Shown: positions 8,989-17,495 of the stretch, in pieces | How the letters are laid out: each line of letters opens with the position of its first letter | Position numbering within the stretch: the stretch's first letter is position 1 | DNA from: DTU013 sp964490975 | GTDB lineage: Bacteria > Bacillota > Clostridia > Acetivibrionales > DTU013 | Length of the DNA: 64,000 bases | Assembly: GCA_964490975.1 (NCBI GenBank) | Contig: CAZBEQ010000008.1 | Span: 23,319-87,318, forward strand | Direction of reading: 5' to 3' | Notes under the pieces: generated by a model | What the model saw: only the letters and a program-made list of their open reading frames with translations | Databases searched by the model: none | What the model was told of the DNA's origin: nothing | Made by a program: the position numbers and the translations under genes

Positions 8989-9008
8989 TTGATTAATACG
9001 GACTAATT

Positions 9009-9066
9009 AAGGTCCACTCTTGCCCTTACCTTATGTGAGTGGTCAATGGGTGGACCTTTAATTTTG
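9009..9066 (+). promoter_or_regulatory. Hairpin between gap and pgk-tpi (attenuator or processing site)
   Basis: AAGGTCCAC (9009-9017) pairs with GTGGACCTT (9050-9058) and is followed by TTAATTTTG, like a weak terminator. An overlapping alternative stem exists: CCACTC (9014-9019) with GAGTGG (9037-9042). It would let only part of the gap transcripts continue into pgk-tpi, or mark an RNase processing point. The role is inferred. Confidence 0.6.
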
Positions 9067-9080
9067 AAAGGGTGGATGTC

Positions 9081-11027
9081 ATGGCACTTTATAATAAAAA
9101 GTCAATTAAAGATATTGATGTCAGGGGTAAAAAAGTTATCGTCAGAGTCGACTTCAATGTACCCCAGGACGAAAATGGAAGTATAACAGATGACAAGAGG
9201 ATTGTCGGAGCGCTGCCCACAATAAAATACCTTGTAAACAACGGCGCCAAAACGATTTTGGTTTCTCACCTTGGCAGGCCAAAGAACGGACCGGAAGCAA
9301 AGTTCAGCATGAACCCCACCGCTGTTAGACTCGGCGAACTTTTAGGCAAGCCTGTTATTATGGCTGATGATGTAATAGGACCTGATGCCAAGGCAAAAGC
9401 AGCTGCTCTTAAGGATGGGGAAATCCTTATGCTTGAGAACGTTAGATTCCATAAAGAAGAAGAGAAAAATGATCCTGCATTTGCAAAGGAACTCTCCACT
9501 CTTGCAGAGATATATGTAAATGATGCATTTGGTACAGCACATAGGGCACATGCCTCTACTGCAGGTCTGGCTGACTATCTGCCGGCTGTTTGTGGATATC
9601 TTATCCAGAAAGAGATTGATATCATGGGCAAGGCGCTGTCAAATCCGGCAAGGCCTTTTGTTGCGATACTCGGCGGCAAGAAGGTTTCTGACAAGATAGA
9701 GGTCATTGAAAATTTGTTAGAGAAGGTTGATACACTTATAATCGGCGGTGGTATGGCATATACATTCCTAAAAGCAAAGGGTTACAAAATAGGCAATTCC
9801 ATATGTGAGGACGACAAGATCGAACTGGCAAAAAGTCTGCTTGCAAAAGCTGACGAAAAGGGTGTAAATCTGATGCTGCCGATAGGAAGTATTGTTGGAA
9901 AAGAATTCAGTAATGACACCGAACATAAATATGTGCCCTCGGATGATATGCCGGATGGTTGGATGGGCATGGATATAGGCTCACTGACAATCGAGCAATT
10001 TTCCAAGGAGATAAAAAAGGCAAAGACTATCGTATGGAACGGACCGATGGGTGTGTTTGAATTTGACAATTTTGCCAATGGTACAAGGGAAATAGCCAAA
10101 GCTGTTGCTGATTCAGGAGCTGTTTCAATAGTAGGAGGAGGCGACTCTGCCGCTGCTATAGAGCAGCTTGGATTTGCCGATAAGATCACACATATTTCTA
10201 CAGGCGGAGGCGCATCACTTGAATTCCTCGAAGGAAAGCTCCTTCCCGGAATAGCTGCTTTACTTGACAAGAACCCAAGGAAAAAGATTGCCGCCGGCAA
10301 CTGGAAGATGAATAAAACTGCCAAAGAAGCAGTCGAGTTCGTAACAGCTCTTAAACCGAGAGTGGAAGGCGCTGAGGCAGAGGTTGTTGTCGGAGTACCT
10401 TTTATATGCCTGTCTGATGTTATCAAAGCTGCAGCAGGATCAAATATAAAGGTAGCAGCCCAGAATATGCACTGGGAAGAAAAGGGAGCATTTACCGGTG
10501 AGGTTTCCGGCCCTATGCTCAAGGATCTCGGCGTTGATTATGTAATAATCGGACATTCCGAAAGAAGGCAGTATTTTGCTGAAACTGACGAGACAGTCAA
10601 CAAAAAAGCGCATGCTGTATTCAAATATGGCTTGAAGCCTATTATATGCGTAGGTGAATCATTAGCGCAGAGGGAAGAGGGAGTTACTGCAGAACTGGTA
10701 AGCTATCAGGTGAAGATAGCGCTTCTTGGCCTTTCCGCAGAGCAGGTCAAAGAGACAGTCATTGCTTATGAGCCTATCTGGGCGATTGGCACAGGCAAGA
10801 CTGCAACAAAGGAACAGGCGAATGAAGTATGCGCGATTATAAGGGGAACAGTCAAAGGTATGTACTGTGAGGATGTGGCAGATGAGGTTCGTATCCAGTA
10901 TGGCGGAAGTGTAACAGCTGCCACTGCATCTGAGCTTTTCACTATGTCCGACATCGATGGAGGCCTGGTTGGTGGTGCAAGCCTTAAGCTGGACGACTTT
11001 GAAAAGATAGTAAAGTATAACGGATAA
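9081..11027 (+). CDS. pgk-tpi: Fused phosphoglycerate kinase - triosephosphate isomerase
   Basis: 648 residues in one frame; ATG 9081 is preferred over 9039 because GGGTGG lies just upstream. Residues 1-397 are a complete phosphoglycerate kinase: VRVDFNVP, VSHLGRPK, GGKKVSDKIEV, GGGMAYTFLKA, WNGPMGVFEF, GGGDSAAAIE. Residues 400-648 are a complete TIM barrel: GNWKMN with Lys409, IIGHSERRQ with His492, AYEPIWAIGTGKTA with Glu564, and a phosphate-gripping YGGSV. Only the residues Asn-Pro-Arg join them. The fusion makes 3-phosphoglycerate plus ATP and interconverts dihydroxyacetone phosphate and glyceraldehyde-3-phosphate in one polypeptide. A covalent PGK-TIM is established for Thermotoga maritima. 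Most Clostridia have separate genes. Confidence 0.95.
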   Translation: MALYNKKSIKDIDVRGKKVIVRVDFNVPQDENGSITDDKRIVGALPTIKYLVNNGAKTILVSHLGRPKNGPEAKFSMNPTAVRLGELLGKPVIMADDVIGPDAKAKAAALKDGEILMLENVRFHKEEEKNDPAFAKELSTLAEIYVNDAFGTAHRAHASTAGLADYLPAVCGYLIQKEIDIMGKALSNPARPFVAILGGKKVSDKIEVIENLLEKVDTLIIGGGMAYTFLKAKGYKIGNSICEDDKIELAKSLLAKADEKGVNLMLPIGSIVGKEFSNDTEHKYVPSDDMPDGWMGMDIGSLTIEQFSKEIKKAKTIVWNGPMGVFEFDNFANGTREIAKAVADSGAVSIVGGGDSAAAIEQLGFADKITHISTGGGASLEFLEGKLLPGIAALLDKNPRKKIAAGNWKMNKTAKEAVEFVTALKPRVEGAEAEVVVGVPFICLSDVIKAAAGSNIKVAAQNMHWEEKGAFTGEVSGPMLKDLGVDYVIIGHSERRQYFAETDETVNKKAHAVFKYGLKPIICVGESLAQREEGVTAELVSYQVKIALLGLSAEQVKETVIAYEPIWAIGTGKTATKEQANEVCAIIRGTVKGMYCEDVADEVRIQYGGSVTAATASELFTMSDIDGGLVGGASLKLDDFEKIVKYNG

Positions 11028-11045
11028 GAAAGACGTAAAGTGGAG

Positions 11046-11124
11046 AAGGGGACATACCTCTACTGGGAGCAGGGGTCTGGGGTTGAGGAATGTCCCCTTT
11101 CTATGCTGAGGAATGTCCCCTTTT
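11046..11124. repeat. GGGGACA palindromic intergenic repeat, copy 1 (3' arm duplicated)
   Basis: AAGGGGACATACCTC (11046-11060) is complementary, with a mismatch, to GAGGAATGTCCCCTT (11085-11099). The right arm occurs again at 11108-11122. It sits between pgk-tpi and gpmI, just before the gpmI ribosome site. It belongs with 12680-12729 and 32545-32586. Confidence 0.7.
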
Positions 11125-11140
11125 AATAAGGAGGTAATAT

Positions 11141-12673
11141 ATGAGAAACAAATTGGTAGCTTTGATCATACTTGACGGATTCGGTATAAATAAACGCCCG
11201 GAAGGTAATGCCATTGCAGCGGCAAAAAAGCCTAATCTGGACAACCTCATGAATAATTATCCGACTACTGTGGTACATACAAGCGGGATGGATGTCGGAC
11301 TCCCGAGAGGCCAGATGGGCAATTCCGAGGTAGGACACACAAATATAGGAGCGGGCAGGATAGTATATCAGGAACTCACAAGAATCACAAAGTCTATTGA
11401 GGATGGTGATTTCTTTGAAAAGCGTGAATTCATAGATGCGATAGAAAACTGCAAAAAGAATGGCTCTAAGCTGCATCTTTATGGTTTGCTGTCCGATGGA
11501 GGTGTTCACAGCCATAATACTCATCTGTATGCATTGGTGGAAATGGCTAAAAAATATGGACTGAAAGATGTTTTCATCCACTGCTTCTTTGACGGAAGGG
11601 ATGTTCCGCCTGATAGCTCGAAGAATTTTGTTAAGGAGCTTGAAGAAAAGCTTGTTGAGATCGGAACGGGTAAGATTGCAAGTGTCATGGGCAGGTATTA
11701 TGCGATGGACAGGGACAACCGATGGGAAAGAGTAGTACAGGCTTATAATGCTATGGTGCTTGGACAGGGCTTGACTGCAGAGTCGGCCTCAGATGCTGTA
11801 GCTGAATCCTATGCGCGCCAGGAATTTGATGAATTTGTCAAACCTACTGTTATCATAAAAGGCGGAAAGCCGGTAGCGACTATTGGCAAAAATGATTCTA
11901 TTATTTTCTTCAATTTCAGGCCAGATAGGGCGAGGGAGATAACCAGGACATTCGTTGATCCTGAATTTAACGGATTTGAAAGACCTAACAGTTTCTTCCC
12001 GCTACACTATGTATGTATGACCCAATATGACAAGACACTTCCAAATGTAACTGTAGCATTTAAACCTGTGGGCCTTACGAATACTTTCGGAGAGTATATC
12101 AGCAAGAATGGCTTGAAACAGCTGAGGATAGCTGAAACTGAAAAATATGCACATGTAACATTCTTCTTTAATGGCGGAACGGAAGCTATGTATGAGGGCG
12201 AGGATCGTGCACTGATACCTTCACCGAAGGTCGCGACCTATGACCTTAAGCCTGAAATGAGCGCCTATGAGGTTACAGAGGAGGTACTCAAAAGGATCGA
12301 ATCAAAACAATATGATGTGATAGTATTAAACTATGCAAATTGTGATATGGTCGGACATACGGGCTTCTTTGATGCTGCAAAGGCGGCAGTTGAAGCAATA
12401 GATGAATGCCTTGGCAGAGTAATCAAGGCTATAATGGCTCAGGACGGCATTGCACTGATTACAGCCGACCATGGGAATGCCGAGCAAATGGTTGATTATG
12501 ATACAGGCGGACCGTTCACGGCGCATACAACAAATGAGGTGCCTCTGATAGGCATCGGTTTAGGTGACAGACAGCTCAAGGAAGGACGTCTGGCTGATCT
12601 GGCTCCTACAATGCTCGAATTGCTGGGCCTCGACAAGCCAGCTGAAATGACAGGTGAATCGCTAATAAGGTAA
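11141..12673 (+). CDS. gpmI: 2,3-bisphosphoglycerate-independent phosphoglycerate mutase
   Basis: 510 residues, the family's usual length; AAGGAGGTAAT precedes the ATG. Interconverts 3- and 2-phosphoglycerate using two Mn ions and a phosphoserine intermediate. Alkaline-phosphatase-superfamily metal site LDGFG at the start; catalytic Ser62 in MGNSEVGHTNIGAGR; NFRPDRARE substrate-binding segment; C-terminal ITADHGNAEQM and TAHTTNEVPL metal ligands. Mn dependence makes this type sensitive to pH, as known for spore-forming Bacilli. Last gene of the operon; enolase is 9.5 kb downstream. Confidence 0.97.
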   Translation: MRNKLVALIILDGFGINKRPEGNAIAAAKKPNLDNLMNNYPTTVVHTSGMDVGLPRGQMGNSEVGHTNIGAGRIVYQELTRITKSIEDGDFFEKREFIDAIENCKKNGSKLHLYGLLSDGGVHSHNTHLYALVEMAKKYGLKDVFIHCFFDGRDVPPDSSKNFVKELEEKLVEIGTGKIASVMGRYYAMDRDNRWERVVQAYNAMVLGQGLTAESASDAVAESYARQEFDEFVKPTVIIKGGKPVATIGKNDSIIFFNFRPDRAREITRTFVDPEFNGFERPNSFFPLHYVCMTQYDKTLPNVTVAFKPVGLTNTFGEYISKNGLKQLRIAETEKYAHVTFFFNGGTEAMYEGEDRALIPSPKVATYDLKPEMSAYEVTEEVLKRIESKQYDVIVLNYANCDMVGHTGFFDAAKAAVEAIDECLGRVIKAIMAQDGIALITADHGNAEQMVDYDTGGPFTAHTTNEVPLIGIGLGDRQLKEGRLADLAPTMLELLGLDKPAEMTGESLIR

Positions 12674-12679
12674 TAAATT

Positions 12680-12729
12680 GGGGACACACCTCTGCTATAG
12701 AATCCTACTCCCTGCAGAGGTGTGTCCCC
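12680..12729. repeat. GGGGACA palindromic repeat, copy 2 (perfect 16-bp stem)
   Basis: GGGGACACACCTCTGC (12680-12695) pairs perfectly with GCAGAGGTGTGTCCCC (12714-12729) around an 18-nt loop, directly after gpmI. It is followed by CTTACCGTTTT and could also act in termination. Confidence 0.8.
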
Positions 12730-12745
12730 CTTACCGTTTTATTCG

Positions 12746-12787
12746 CGGCGAGCTTCAAATGATAAACTTGTAGCCCGCCGGATTTTT
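12746..12787 (+). terminator. Terminator at the end of the glycolysis operon
   Basis: CGGCGAGCT (12746-12754) pairs with AGCCCGCCG (12772-12780), with one mismatch, followed by a run of five T (12783-12787). The run touches the stop codon of the convergent yesN-like gene. Confidence 0.6.
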
Positions 12788-14390
12788 ATTTTGAATCTTT
12801 TTTGTATTCCAGTATTGTTTTGCCGGTTATTTTCTTAAAGAGCTTGCTAAAATATTTTGGATCTGTGTAACCAACTTTCAAACTGACGTCGCTAATTGTC
12901 ATAGAAGGTATCAATATCAGTTTCTTTGCGTTTTCTATCCTTATAATTGTTTTATAATCGATAAAGCTCATACCTGTTTGCTTTTTAAATAGCTCGCTCA
13001 GATAGGCAGGGCTCAGATGTACATGCCTGGCAACCTGCTCCAGGCTGATATCGCCTGCAAAATTACTTTCGATAACCTTCTTGGCATTCTCTATGATATT
13101 TGTATTATCGACCGGATTCCTGTCATGGAAGAAGTCTAAAATATGCTGCAACAGATCCTTTACATATCCGTCGAGATCGGATATGAACAGTGCACCTTTC
13201 AGCCTTTCATAAGGCTGTTCACCTGTAATCGTGGATTCTTGACGGATGAACGGGAGCTGAATATTGAGCATTATGATAATGGACTGAATAAATTGCCAAT
13301 AAAATTCTCTGACAAGCTCCGGTTTGTAGTTAGGAAAACGTAGAGCGGTAAGTGAACTGGTTATGCCTTCTATATATGTTATTGCGGTTTGCAGATTTGA
13401 CAGCCGGATATTCAGTATTATCTTGTTAAGAGTGTCTTCGGACAATGACAGCTTGGGGTTGCCTGACAGGCAGCTGGCTGTATACCTTGCCAATGTACCC
13501 TGCCCTTTCCAGAACCTGGTCTCCAGTGCTTGTACAGCTTCCGGGAGCAACTTTTGTATCATACATGGAGTATGAGCCATTCCGCTGACACCGCATGAGA
13601 TGCTGAAATTAAACTTTCTTTGTAGTATACGGTGGCAGACGTCAAATGCCTTAGCGATGCCGTGCTCTGCTTTTTCATTGAATATCAGCGAAACATGCTG
13701 GTTTTTATCCTGCTCGAGATGAAATGTGACAGCGCCGGTATATCTCTTCATGGCTCTCTTTATAAGGGCCTTATAGTACTCATATATATCGGGTGTGCTG
13801 TTGTAACCGGCTTTGTCGTCAGGTGCTGTCAGACAGAGCATAAATGTATTGCTGCCTTCACAAGATATGCCGTATTTCATCAATTCACTCTTTATATGAT
13901 CTACAGTCATGTTATTATGTGATATCAGCTTGTTCAGAAAAGCTTCGCACATGACAGGAAGTGCTCTTTCATACTGTTCCTGTTTGGTTTCTGTTTCTCT
14001 TTTGAGCAACTCCGCATCCTTCAGCTCACAGATCATTCTTTCAAGCACCTGTAGAAGCTCATTCTCATCTATAGGTTTGAGCAGATAGTCCTTGATACCA
14101 TATCTCATAGCTGTTTTTGCATATTCAAAATCATTGTAGCCACTGATAACAGCTATTTTTATTCCAGGCAGGACATTCCTTATCTCGCTTATCAATTCCA
14201 GACCATTAAGCCCGGGCATCATTATATCAGTCAGCAGTATATCAGGCTTATACAGGCGGCAAAGCTCAAGAGCCTCTATTCCGTTTGCGGCCTCACTGGA
14301 CAGGACCAGATCAAGTTTGTCAAAAGGTATGACAGATTTGATTGCTGTCCTTACCCATTTTTCATCATCTGCGATAATAAGCTTGAGCAT
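12786..14390 (-). CDS. YesN-type response regulator with AraC DNA-binding domain
   Basis: 534 residues; AGGAGG eight bases before the ATG. Residues 1-120 form a receiver: IIADDEKWVR, phospho-acceptor in DILLTDIMMPGLNG, and LLKPIDE with the conserved Lys. A middle region of about 290 residues is of the kind usually found in YesN proteins. The C-terminal 100 residues have two helix-turn-helix units of AraC type, LEQVARHVHLSPAYLSELFK and a second ending YFSKLFKKITGKT. It is transcribed after the yesM-like kinase with 12 bp between them, so they form one operon. The likely target is the divergent transporter operon starting at 16385. Confidence 0.92.
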   Translation of the reverse strand: MLKLIIADDEKWVRTAIKSVIPFDKLDLVLSSEAANGIEALELCRLYKPDILLTDIMMPGLNGLELISEIRNVLPGIKIAVISGYNDFEYAKTAMRYGIKDYLLKPIDENELLQVLERMICELKDAELLKRETETKQEQYERALPVMCEAFLNKLISHNNMTVDHIKSELMKYGISCEGSNTFMLCLTAPDDKAGYNSTPDIYEYYKALIKRAMKRYTGAVTFHLEQDKNQHVSLIFNEKAEHGIAKAFDVCHRILQRKFNFSISCGVSGMAHTPCMIQKLLPEAVQALETRFWKGQGTLARYTASCLSGNPKLSLSEDTLNKIILNIRLSNLQTAITYIEGITSSLTALRFPNYKPELVREFYWQFIQSIIIMLNIQLPFIRQESTITGEQPYERLKGALFISDLDGYVKDLLQHILDFFHDRNPVDNTNIIENAKKVIESNFAGDISLEQVARHVHLSPAYLSELFKKQTGMSFIDYKTIIRIENAKKLILIPSMTISDVSLKVGYTDPKYFSKLFKKITGKTILEYKKDSK

Positions 14391-14402
14391 ATTGTCGGCC
14401 TC

Positions 14403-16211
14403 CTAGCTTTCTTTTACAGCGGGCAGAGTTATCTCCACCGTTGTGCCGGCAAGCGTCTCTTTGAACCTTAACCCGTACTGCTCGCCAAAATACAGCTTTA
14501 TACGGGAATTTACATTCATTACGCCGATGCCGGTCCCGGTACGTACATCTTCACCTATATCCATGCTTTTTTCACTTGCCAGTGCCCTGTTCAGTTCTTC
14601 GAGTTTCTTTGGCGGGATGCCAAGCCCGTCGTCCGATATCAATATTTTAATATTACTTTCAAGAGACAATATTTCCAATTTAATAGTGCCTTTCCCCAGC
14701 TTCATTTCCAATCCGTGCTTTATGGAGTTTTCTATGAGCGGCTGCAGCGTGAGCTTTAATATTTTGTAATTCATCAATTCCGGAGGAATGTTATACTGAA
14801 GTTCGAATTTATCTTCAAATCTGAAATTCTGTATCGATATATAATTTTCCAGGTGCTGGAACTCATCCTTGACTGAAACCAGAACCTTTTCACTTATACT
14901 ATAACGAAAGAGAAGGGACAAGGATTTGGACATTGCAGCGATTTCATGTATGCCATGATAAAGGGCAGCACCGCGAATTGATTCCAGTGTATTGTAAAGA
15001 AAATGAGGATTGATCTGGTTCTGAAGTGAATTTAGCTCGGCTTCCTTCTGACTGAGCTTTATGCTGCTTATTTTATTGATCAGGTAGTCAACATCCGAAG
15101 TGCTTGATGATGATGAGCTGTTTTTCTTTACCTGCAGCAGGGGTATATGACTTTTGGAATCGGTAAAGCTGTTTTCGTAGTCAGAGATTACAGCTGTCAG
15201 GTCATTTATGGGTCTAAGAAGCCCCAATGTTATTCCCACAAATATAAGAAGCACTAAAATGAATACCAGCAGGGCTGCTGTAAGCAATGGACTGCGGAGC
15301 CACAAACGGCCGGTCACGTTGGATACCGGATTGAGGTCAATAAATGTCCAGTTTAGATTATCATATTTTCTAAAGGTCATAAAATAGTCAGTGTCCTTGT
15401 AGCTGATCTTCTTAAAATCTTCATCAGTGTCTTTAACTGCAGATAGGATGGTTTCGTCAGCTTTAGTGGTCAATTTGCCCGTTTCAGGGGAATAGAGGAT
15501 ATTGCCATCCTGATCGACAATGATTCTTTCTTCGGGCACTTGTGCAGCATGACCTGAAGTACTGTTTTCGTCGGAGGGCTTCAAAAAATCTGAAAGGATG
15601 CCATAGTTAAAATCTAATAACATAATGGTCTGGGTCTCTTTTCCTGATCCGCTGTTTATCGACTTTGCGGCACTGAGGACTATCTTGCTGATGCCTTCCG
15701 AATAAAACCTCTGCACAGTGCCAAGCATTATAACAGCGCTGCCATTTGCTGCAACATCCTGGAACCACTTTTGAGAAGAGGGGCTGCTTATGACTGCTTG
15801 TGCTGAATCAGGCCCGAAGGATGATTTTATGCCATTTTCATCAATTATGTATACTGCTGACAGCGCTTTCTGTTGGATGGGTGAGAAGTTATCATTTATA
15901 ATAGCGGGCAGATTATTTGCGTCTGCGGCATCTGCCGAATCAGCTGATGTATAAATAGCCGATTTTAAGTCATCAAGACATTTGCCTATATACTCGTTTT
16001 CCAGGGAGATCCTTGAGACTGCAGCTTTGTATGCCATTTCTTCAATGAGTGTGCGCGTATGGATATACATTATTGCAGCTGTCAGAAAGGTCGGTATTAT
16101 TACAAGCAGAAAAAAATACATTGTTATCCTGGATTTCAGTCTCATGTAGAGCTTGCTGATACTTTGTGCTTTTTGGGGATTTTTTCTGTAATGTACAGGG
16201 AGTATTTTCAT
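14403..16211 (-). CDS. YesM-type membrane sensor histidine kinase
   Basis: 602 residues from ATG 16211, which has GAGGTG upstream; the GTG at 16220 is part of that site. A cytoplasmic start is followed by a membrane helix (YFFLLVIIPTFLTAAIMYI), an extracellular sensor of about 250 residues with dCache character, a second helix (LLTAALLVFILVLLIFVGI) and a HAMP region. The kinase core is of the His_kinase family: NQINPHFLYNTLESIRG with the phospho-acceptor His, then HATPase_c with ENSIKHG, SDDGLGIP and GTGIGVMNV. A Ser run (SSSSSS near residue 365) lies in the HAMP-kinase linker. It pairs with the YesN-type regulator downstream. Confidence 0.92.
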   Translation of the reverse strand: MKILPVHYRKNPQKAQSISKLYMRLKSRITMYFFLLVIIPTFLTAAIMYIHTRTLIEEMAYKAAVSRISLENEYIGKCLDDLKSAIYTSADSADAADANNLPAIINDNFSPIQQKALSAVYIIDENGIKSSFGPDSAQAVISSPSSQKWFQDVAANGSAVIMLGTVQRFYSEGISKIVLSAAKSINSGSGKETQTIMLLDFNYGILSDFLKPSDENSTSGHAAQVPEERIIVDQDGNILYSPETGKLTTKADETILSAVKDTDEDFKKISYKDTDYFMTFRKYDNLNWTFIDLNPVSNVTGRLWLRSPLLTAALLVFILVLLIFVGITLGLLRPINDLTAVISDYENSFTDSKSHIPLLQVKKNSSSSSSTSDVDYLINKISSIKLSQKEAELNSLQNQINPHFLYNTLESIRGAALYHGIHEIAAMSKSLSLLFRYSISEKVLVSVKDEFQHLENYISIQNFRFEDKFELQYNIPPELMNYKILKLTLQPLIENSIKHGLEMKLGKGTIKLEILSLESNIKILISDDGLGIPPKKLEELNRALASEKSMDIGEDVRTGTGIGVMNVNSRIKLYFGEQYGLRFKETLAGTTVEITLPAVKES

Positions 16212-16384
16212 TATGTACACCTCATAGTTATTTTATAAAATCTTCTCGAAAAAAGCAAACAGTATGATTGATATAGTAAAAAAAAGCACTTTCGTCATAA
16301 AAAAAACATCTATATTCATATGTGCCATGATGTTAAAATATAAAAGTAAATTGGACAAATATGATTAATTATCGTGAGGTGTTG

Positions 16385-17434
16385 ATGTTGAATCTGAACA
16401 AAATGTTTCATGGCAGGCGCGGCCTGATGATACGCAGTATTGTGACCATTCTTTTGGCTGCTTTTTTTGCAGCCGCACTCTCCGGTTGCTATATCTTTCC
16501 GAAGGAGGAAGAAGTACTTGCTCCACCGATCAAAGTGCCGGACGAGATTGCATATGAGACAATAGAGGCAAAGAGAGGTACTATCGAGAATACGATAAGG
16601 TGTACCGCCGGCTTTATTTCTGTCTCACAAAAGGATATCTACTATAAAGACAGGGGTGGAAGGCTGAAGGAAGTATATGCAGTACTTGGCCAGAGTGTTA
16701 AAAAAGGTGATGTGCTGGTCGAAATCGATACGGAAAGCATCGTAAATGATATAAAGCTGCAGGAGATAGAACTGAAGCGTTCACAGCTCTTATACGAGGA
16801 TGCAAAGGCGCGCTATGAGATAGACGGCGGCAGTAAAACGGAACTTGATATGGCAAAGCTCGATTTTGAATCGAACCAGCTGAGACTCTATAATCTTAAG
16901 GATGAACTTCAAAAGTCCAGATTGGTTTCTCCTATTGATGGACAGATCGTGTATGTTGCAAGCACCAAGCTTGGAGATTATGTAGATGCATATCAGTCGA
17001 TTGTAAGGGTGGCTAATCCAGCGCAGCTCCAGCTGAGATACTCCCAGGACAAAGTAAACAGCTTCAAGCTTGGTATGAAAGCTATAGTTAAAATCGACGA
17101 CAAGGAGTATGAAGCGGAGGTTACAATGACACCTGCTGAAGCGCCTAAGGATGCAGATGAATTAACTAAAAAGTCAGTATATCTGAGGGTGGATAATCTC
17201 CCTTCAGATGTTAGGATAGGGAGAACTGCGACGATAATCCTGACGCTTGAGAAGCAGGAAAATGTTATAATAATTCCCAAACAAGTAATAAATGCTTTTG
17301 CTAATAGAAAATTTGTCAACATATTAAAGGACAATATCAGAGAAGAACGGGATATTGTTGTTGGCATACAGAACGATACGGAGGCCGAAGTTATTGAGGG
17401 CCTTGAAGAAGGAGAACTCATCATAATCAGATAA
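16385..17434 (+). CDS. Efflux adaptor lipoprotein (HlyD/MacA-like membrane fusion protein)
   Basis: About 349 residues; ATG 16385 is preferred, since GAGG ends 5 bases before it. A hydrophobic segment (IVTILLAAFFAAALSGC) ends in a lipobox Cys, so the protein is probably lipid-anchored outside the membrane. The mature part has a biotinyl-lipoyl-like hairpin (VYAVLGQSVKKGDVLVEID), a coiled coil of roughly 60 residues, the returning half (LVSPIDGQIVYVASTKLGDY), and beta-barrel and proximal domains ending VIEGLEEGELIII. It is first in a four-gene operon with a FtsX permease and two ATPases, which fits a MacAB-like exporter adapted to a single membrane. The substrate is unknown; peptides or cell-envelope antimicrobials are possible. 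Confidence 0.88.
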   Translation: MLNLNKMFHGRRGLMIRSIVTILLAAFFAAALSGCYIFPKEEEVLAPPIKVPDEIAYETIEAKRGTIENTIRCTAGFISVSQKDIYYKDRGGRLKEVYAVLGQSVKKGDVLVEIDTESIVNDIKLQEIELKRSQLLYEDAKARYEIDGGSKTELDMAKLDFESNQLRLYNLKDELQKSRLVSPIDGQIVYVASTKLGDYVDAYQSIVRVANPAQLQLRYSQDKVNSFKLGMKAIVKIDDKEYEAEVTMTPAEAPKDADELTKKSVYLRVDNLPSDVRIGRTATIILTLEKQENVIIIPKQVINAFANRKFVNILKDNIREERDIVVGIQNDTEAEVIEGLEEGELIIIR

Positions 17435-17495
17435 GGCTTTGGCGGCGTGTATTTTCCAATGACACCGCAACAGCCCCGGAATGGAGGCGCATGGT

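Noticed and set aside
9782..10522. 246-codon minus-strand frame opposite pgk-tpi
   Set aside because: Codon-bias artefact of a highly expressed gene on the other strand.
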